A stretch of DNA of 64,000 nucleotides from Lachnospiraceae bacterium (GTDB taxonomy: Bacteria; Bacillota; Clostridia; Lachnospirales; Lachnospiraceae): positions 1-64,000 of the forward strand of contig JAAVZU010000022.1 in the NCBI GenBank assembly GCA_022791815.1, in the 5' to 3' direction. A model generated the notes under the pieces. That model ran no database searches, was not told the origin of the DNA, and saw only the letters and a program-made list of their open reading frames with translations. Both the position numbers and the translations under genes were made by a program. Position 1 is the stretch's first letter. Each line of letters starts with the position of its first letter. Of the stretch, positions 60,325 through 64,000 are shown one piece after another.

Positions 60325-62221
60325 GAAATCAGAAAAAGGTATGGTGCCAAAGGGAACTTTGCCAAGAATTATAAAAACCTTATTTGAATTTTATCCTAAG
60401 ATGATGCCAGCAGTATTAGTTTGCATTGTGTTTAGTGCAGTAGTTTCTTCCATTCCAGGCATATTTATGCAAAAGGTAATAGGAGTAATTGAAAATAATT
60501 ATAAAATAGGAAACTGGCAGGGAGTTTCTGGACAAATCGTGAAATATATATTAATTTTAGCTACATTATATGTGTTATCTTTAATTGCATGTTTTGCTTA
60601 TACACAGATGATGGCTGTAATAACCCAGGGATTTTTAAAGAAACTCCGTGTGAAAATGTTTCATGGGATGCAGGAATTACCAATTAAATATTTTGACCAG
60701 AATAACCATGGTGATATCATGAGTTATTACACCAATGATATAGATACTTTACGTCAAATGGTATCCCAAAGTATTCCTCAGCTTATTACATCTGCAGTAA
60801 TTGTCTGTTCGGGGTTTTTGTTGATGCTGTATTTTAGCTTTTGGCTTACTTTGATAGTGCTGGTGGGAGTTATTATTATGTTTATCACTACAAAAAAAGT
60901 GGGAAGTGCATCAGCAAAATTCTTTATTAAACAACAGTATGCCATTGGTAAAACAGAAGGTTATGTTGAAGAAATTATGAATGGCCAGAAGGTGGTAAAA
61001 GTTTTTTGCCATGAAGAGGAATGTGTGAGGGATTTTGATAAGATTAATGAAGCTCTTTATGAGGATGCAAAGGCTGCCAATAGTTTTGCCAATATGCTTA
61101 TGCCGATTTTAAATAATATCGGAAATGTATTGTATGTAGTAGTTGCTCTTGCTGGTGGTATTTTTATGTTTCAAGGGGTTACCAATGTAAGTTTTTCTGG
61201 CATTGCTATGGGAATTAGTATTGTGGTTCCTTTTCTAAATATGACAAAACAATTTTGTGGGAATGTCAGCCAAGTGTCACAACAGATTAACGCTGTTATT
61301 ATGGGACTTGCAGGAGCATCCAGAATTTTTGCTCTAATAGATGAAGAGCCAGAAGTCGATGAAGGTTATGTCACCTTGGTGAATGCAAAGTACGAAAATG
61401 GAGAAATTGTAGAAACAAAAGAACATACTGGTATATGGGCATGGAAACATCCTCATACCGCAGATAATAGTGTGACTTATACAAAACTTACTGGAGATGT
61501 AAGATTGTTTGATGTGGATTTTGGTTATGTAGAGAATAAAATTGTACTTCACAATATTGATATATTTGCAGAACCAGGTCAAAAGATTGCCTTTGTAGGA
61601 GCTACAGGAGCAGGAAAAACTACAATTACGAACCTAATTAACCGGTTTTATGATATAGCAGATGGTAAAATCCGTTATGATGGAATCAATATCAATAAAA
61701 TTAAAAAGGCAGATTTGCGCAAATCGTTAGGTATTGTATTGCAGGAGACAAATTTATTTACAGGAACTGTTATGGAAAATATACGATATGGGAAATTGGA
61801 TGCCACAGATGACGAATGCATTGCTGCTGCAAAACTTGCAGGAGCGGATGATTTTATCACTAGACTGCCAGAGGGATATGATACAAAACTTTCTGGAAAT
61901 GGTTCAAATTTATCACAAGGACAACGCCAATTAATAGCAATTGCCAGAGCTGCAGTGGCAGATCCGCCAGTTATGATTATGGATGAGGCAACTTCCTCTA
62001 TTGATACCAGAACAGAGGCTATTGTACAAAAAGGAATGGATTCTTTGATGAAAGGAAGAACCGTGTTTGTAATTGCCCATCGTTTATCAACTGTCAAAAA
62101 TTCAGATGTAATAATGGTATTGGAACAGGGAAGGATTATAGAACGGGGAAACCATGAAAAGCTTATTGCAGAAAAAGGAAAATATTATCAGTTGTATACA
62201 GGTGCTTTTGAGTTAGAATAA
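60314..62221 (+). CDS. heterodimeric ABC exporter, half-transporter B2 (canonical site)
   Basis: A 635-residue half-exporter, longer than A2 because of a basic N-terminal extension and a ~40-residue insertion between the membrane and ATPase domains (about residues 355-395, VNAKYENGEIVETKEHTGI). ATPase motifs are canonical: Walker A GATGAGKTT, signature LSQGQRQLI, Walker B IMDEATSSID, H-loop IAHRLST. ATG 60314 overlaps the end of B1, so the pair is translationally coupled; an in-frame GTG at 60305 is possible. Such insertions are common in the YheH/TmrB-type partners of clostridia. Confidence 0.92.
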   Translation: MKNKKSEKGMVPKGTLPRIIKTLFEFYPKMMPAVLVCIVFSAVVSSIPGIFMQKVIGVIENNYKIGNWQGVSGQIVKYILILATLYVLSLIACFAYTQMMAVITQGFLKKLRVKMFHGMQELPIKYFDQNNHGDIMSYYTNDIDTLRQMVSQSIPQLITSAVIVCSGFLLMLYFSFWLTLIVLVGVIIMFITTKKVGSASAKFFIKQQYAIGKTEGYVEEIMNGQKVVKVFCHEEECVRDFDKINEALYEDAKAANSFANMLMPILNNIGNVLYVVVALAGGIFMFQGVTNVSFSGIAMGISIVVPFLNMTKQFCGNVSQVSQQINAVIMGLAGASRIFALIDEEPEVDEGYVTLVNAKYENGEIVETKEHTGIWAWKHPHTADNSVTYTKLTGDVRLFDVDFGYVENKIVLHNIDIFAEPGQKIAFVGATGAGKTTITNLINRFYDIADGKIRYDGININKIKKADLRKSLGIVLQETNLFTGTVMENIRYGKLDATDDECIAAAKLAGADDFITRLPEGYDTKLSGNGSNLSQGQRQLIAIARAAVADPPVMIMDEATSSIDTRTEAIVQKGMDSLMKGRTVFVIAHRLSTVKNSDVIMVLEQGRIIERGNHEKLIAEKGKYYQLYTGAFELE

Positions 62222-62259
62222 CATTATACACAAATTTTCCCAGCTGAGAATTCTATTTC

Positions 62260-62288
62260 TTGACAATGAAAGGAAATCTGTGTAGTAT
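62260..62288 (+). promoter_or_regulatory. promoter of the aspartate kinase gene
   Basis: TTGACA (62260-62265), 17-bp spacer, TAGTAT (62283-62288) preceded by TG. The leader of about 85 nt is too short for a lysine riboswitch. Confidence 0.75.
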
Positions 62289-62380
62289 AGATAAAGTGTT
62301 GTAAATAATTGAAACTTAAATAGCATTATTTGTATGTTGTAATCAAAACATACTTAAAACTAGATAGGAGATGTGCAGGA

Positions 62381-63694
62381 ATGAAGAAAGTTGTAAAATT
62401 TGGTGGAAGCTCACTGGCAAGTGCAGAACAGTTTAAGAAAGTTGGAAATATTATCCGTGCAGATGAAAGCAGAAAATATGTAGTGCCATCTGCACCAGGA
62501 AAGAGGTTTTCTGACGATACTAAGGTAACAGATATGTTATATGGCTGTTATGCAGTAGCTGAGATGGGAAAAGATTTCAGTAAAGAATTAAAAGGAATTA
62601 AGGCAAGATACGAAGAAATTATTAAAGGGTTAAATTTAAAATTATCTTTGGATGAAGAATTTAAGACTATAGAGAAGAATTTTAAAGAAAAGGCTGGAAA
62701 GGATTATGCTGCTTCCCGTGGAGAGTACTTAAATGGTATTATTATGGCAAATTATTTAGGATATAATTTTATTGATTCTGCAGAAGTAATTTTCTTCGAC
62801 ACAGAAGGAAATTTTGATGCAGAGAAGACAAATAAAGTTCTAAGTGAAAGATTACAGAGAGAAAACAGAGCTGTTATTCCAGGTTTTTATGGTTCTAATC
62901 CAGATGGTACAGTCCGTACTTTTTCTAGAGGTGGTTCTGATGTAACAGGCTCCATTGTTGCAAAAGCAGGGAAAGTTGATTTGTATGAAAACTGGACAGA
63001 TGTATCTGGATTTCTTGTTGCAGATCCAAGAATTATCAAAAACCCAAAGGTAATTACTATGATAACTTACAAAGAGCTTCGTGAGTTATCCTATATGGGT
63101 GCAACAGTACTTCATGAGGATGCTATTTTCCCTGTTAGACAGGCAGGAATTCCAATTAATATTCGTAACACCAATGCACCAGAAGATGCAGGAACTATGA
63201 TTGTAAAAAGTACTTGTCATACACCAGAATATGTTATTACAGGTATTGCAGGAACAAAAGGATTTGTTGCTGTTAATATTGAAAAAGATATGATGAATTC
63301 TGAAATTGGTTTTGGTAGAAAAGTATTAGAGGTATTTGAGAAAAATGGAATTTCTTTTGAACATATGCCATCTGGAATTGATACAATGACTATTTTTGTA
63401 GAGCAGAAGGATTTTGAAGGAAAAGAACAACAAATTATTGCTGGAATTGAAAGAGAAGTAGAACCTGATTCTATTGAATTAGAAAGTGAACTTGCTTTGA
63501 TTGCCGTAGTGGGGCGTGGTATGAAAGCAACACGTGGTACTGCAGGTAAGATTTTCTCTGCCCTTGCCAATGCGAAAGTGAATGTAAAAATGATTGATCA
63601 GGGTTCTAGCGAGTTAAATATTATTATTGGTGTAAGTAGTTGCGATTTTGAAACTGCAATCAAAGCAATTTATGATGTATTTGTGCAGGAATAG
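62381..63694 (+). CDS. lysC: aspartate kinase
   Basis: Phosphorylates aspartate, the first step to lysine, threonine and methionine. The 437-residue protein has the kinase domain (KKVVKFGGSSLASAEQFKKV, SRGEYLNGIIMA, FSRGGSDVTGSIVAKA, ENWTDVSGFLVADPRI) and two C-terminal ACT modules (VNIEKDMMNSEIGFGRKVLEVFEKNGIS and LIAVVGRGMKATRGTAGKIFSAL ... INVKMIDQGSSELNIIIGV-like), which usually bind a feedback amino acid. ATG 62381 follows GGAG/GCAGG; an upstream in-frame start is not needed. It is a single-gene unit with promoter and terminator. The inhibiting amino acid cannot be told. Confidence 0.93.
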   Translation: MKKVVKFGGSSLASAEQFKKVGNIIRADESRKYVVPSAPGKRFSDDTKVTDMLYGCYAVAEMGKDFSKELKGIKARYEEIIKGLNLKLSLDEEFKTIEKNFKEKAGKDYAASRGEYLNGIIMANYLGYNFIDSAEVIFFDTEGNFDAEKTNKVLSERLQRENRAVIPGFYGSNPDGTVRTFSRGGSDVTGSIVAKAGKVDLYENWTDVSGFLVADPRIIKNPKVITMITYKELRELSYMGATVLHEDAIFPVRQAGIPINIRNTNAPEDAGTMIVKSTCHTPEYVITGIAGTKGFVAVNIEKDMMNSEIGFGRKVLEVFEKNGISFEHMPSGIDTMTIFVEQKDFEGKEQQIIAGIEREVEPDSIELESELALIAVVGRGMKATRGTAGKIFSALANAKVNVKMIDQGSSELNIIIGVSSCDFETAIKAIYDVFVQE

Positions 63695-63726
63695 AAATAT
63701 TAAAATTGAAGTTTAATGTAAAATAA

Positions 63727-63770
63727 AAAAATCCCTTCTTCTGTTTTTGGAAGCAGGGATTTTTTGTTTT
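63727..63770 (+). terminator. terminator after aspartate kinase
   Basis: AAAATCCC..CTTC / GAAG..GGGATTTTTT stem-loop with a T-run. Confidence 0.85.
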
Positions 63771-63953
63771 ACTTGGAATAAAAAAAGTTGATAGTATGCA
63801 TATCTAAAAAAAGAAAGTGTTACTGTTCATATTTACAATGTCTACAATAATAATAAGGTTTTATTGAAACCTGGTTGCACATATTATCAAAAAAATAAAA
63901 CTTGTATAATTTATACTTAATAATAGAAGAAATGATGTAGGGGGTTGTGAAAA
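63771..63953. other. intergenic region at the right edge
   Basis: AT-rich. A TATAAT (63905-63910) is present without a good -35. Nothing else recognised. Confidence 0.3.
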
Positions 63954-64000
63954 ATGTATAAATGTGCTATGATGTACTTTGAAAAGTTGTATCGGATTAT
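63954..64000 (+). CDS. possible 5' end of an unknown gene (cut by window edge)
   Basis: ATG 63954 lies 9 nt after AGGGGG (63939-63944) and opens a frame that runs to the window edge (15 codons, starting MYKCAMMYFEKLY). Too little is visible to assign a family. Confidence 0.3.
   Translation, partial: MYKCAMMYFEKLYRI

Noticed and set aside
62289-62380. Lysine riboswitch before aspartate kinase
   Set aside because: The leader of about 85 nt is too short, and the AGAGGTGC-type core is absent.
1-64000. tRNA, rRNA genes, CRISPR arrays, prophage or complete insertion sequences
   Set aside because: No clover-leaf/TTCGA-type segments, regular spacer arrays, phage structural genes or transposase frames were recognised on either strand.

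Overview
The window is AT-rich, densely coded DNA of a Gram-positive anaerobe, most likely a clostridial Lachnospiraceae member. This is inferred from the gene set: RecU, RelQ and MnmM/YtqB homologues, the ACT/UPF0210 pair, an IMP cyclohydrolase separate from AICAR transformylase, a membrane-bound decarboxylase cluster, strong AGGAGG ribosome binding sites and frequent TTG/GTG starts. No rRNA, tRNA, CRISPR array, prophage or complete insertion sequence was seen. Almost all genes are on the plus strand; a three-gene block (26282-29482) and one transporter gene (35692-36249) are on the minus strand.

Layout. 1-3.9 kb: tail of an unknown gene, polA (behind a possible short leader ORF) and coaE. 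4-9 kb: FtsA/PilM-like ATPase, YycJ-like metallo-hydrolase, ACT protein and UPF0210 protein. 9-11.4 kb: PepD-type dipeptidase with a decayed 3' end, and an M23 peptidase. 11.4-20.7 kb: RelQ-like alarmone synthetase and mainly RNA/DNA-metabolism genes (RsmF-like methyltransferase, two pseudouridine synthases, YgiQ radical SAM protein, RecU, MnmM) with a HAD phosphatase and a small membrane protein. 20.7-21.7 kb: yybP-ykoY manganese riboswitch controlling mntP. 21.8-26.2 kb: two-component system plus ABC exporter. 26.3-29.5 kb (minus): PHP phosphatase, RqcH, DUF5662 protein. 29.8-33.2 kb: GH25 lysozyme, HAD phosphatase, GHL10 glycosidase. 33.4-36.2 kb: last two steps of IMP synthesis and an ECF S component. 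36.6-42 kb: five-gene biotin-dependent, sodium-pump-linked carboxyltransferase operon. 42-51 kb: subtilase, leucine-rich-repeat protein, large secreted Ig-like surface protein, ATP-grasp ligase. 51.4-54.6 kb: DegV, NfeD and flotillin. 55-62.2 kb: four ABC half-exporters forming two heterodimeric pairs. 62.4-63.7 kb: aspartate kinase.

The most unusual content lies between and inside genes. A family of short, near-palindromic elements (mostly 28-33 bp, one 133 bp) has ends resembling GTAAC...GTTAC and is scattered through the window. Eight copies are flanked by 8-bp direct repeats matching at 7 or 8 of 8 positions, and one more at 6 of 8, which is the footprint of transposition. The 133-bp copy sits in frame in ygiQ directly after codon 4 and adds 47 codons without a stop. 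Other copies duplicate a Shine-Dalgarno sequence, supply a stop codon, or lie at the end of the decayed pepD. A larger (~180 bp) structured repeat occurs in opposite orientations at 19.9 and 51.0 kb, and a 40-bp hairpin repeat occurs at 11.6 and 54.8 kb. No transposase gene is present, so these look like non-autonomous (MITE-like) elements.
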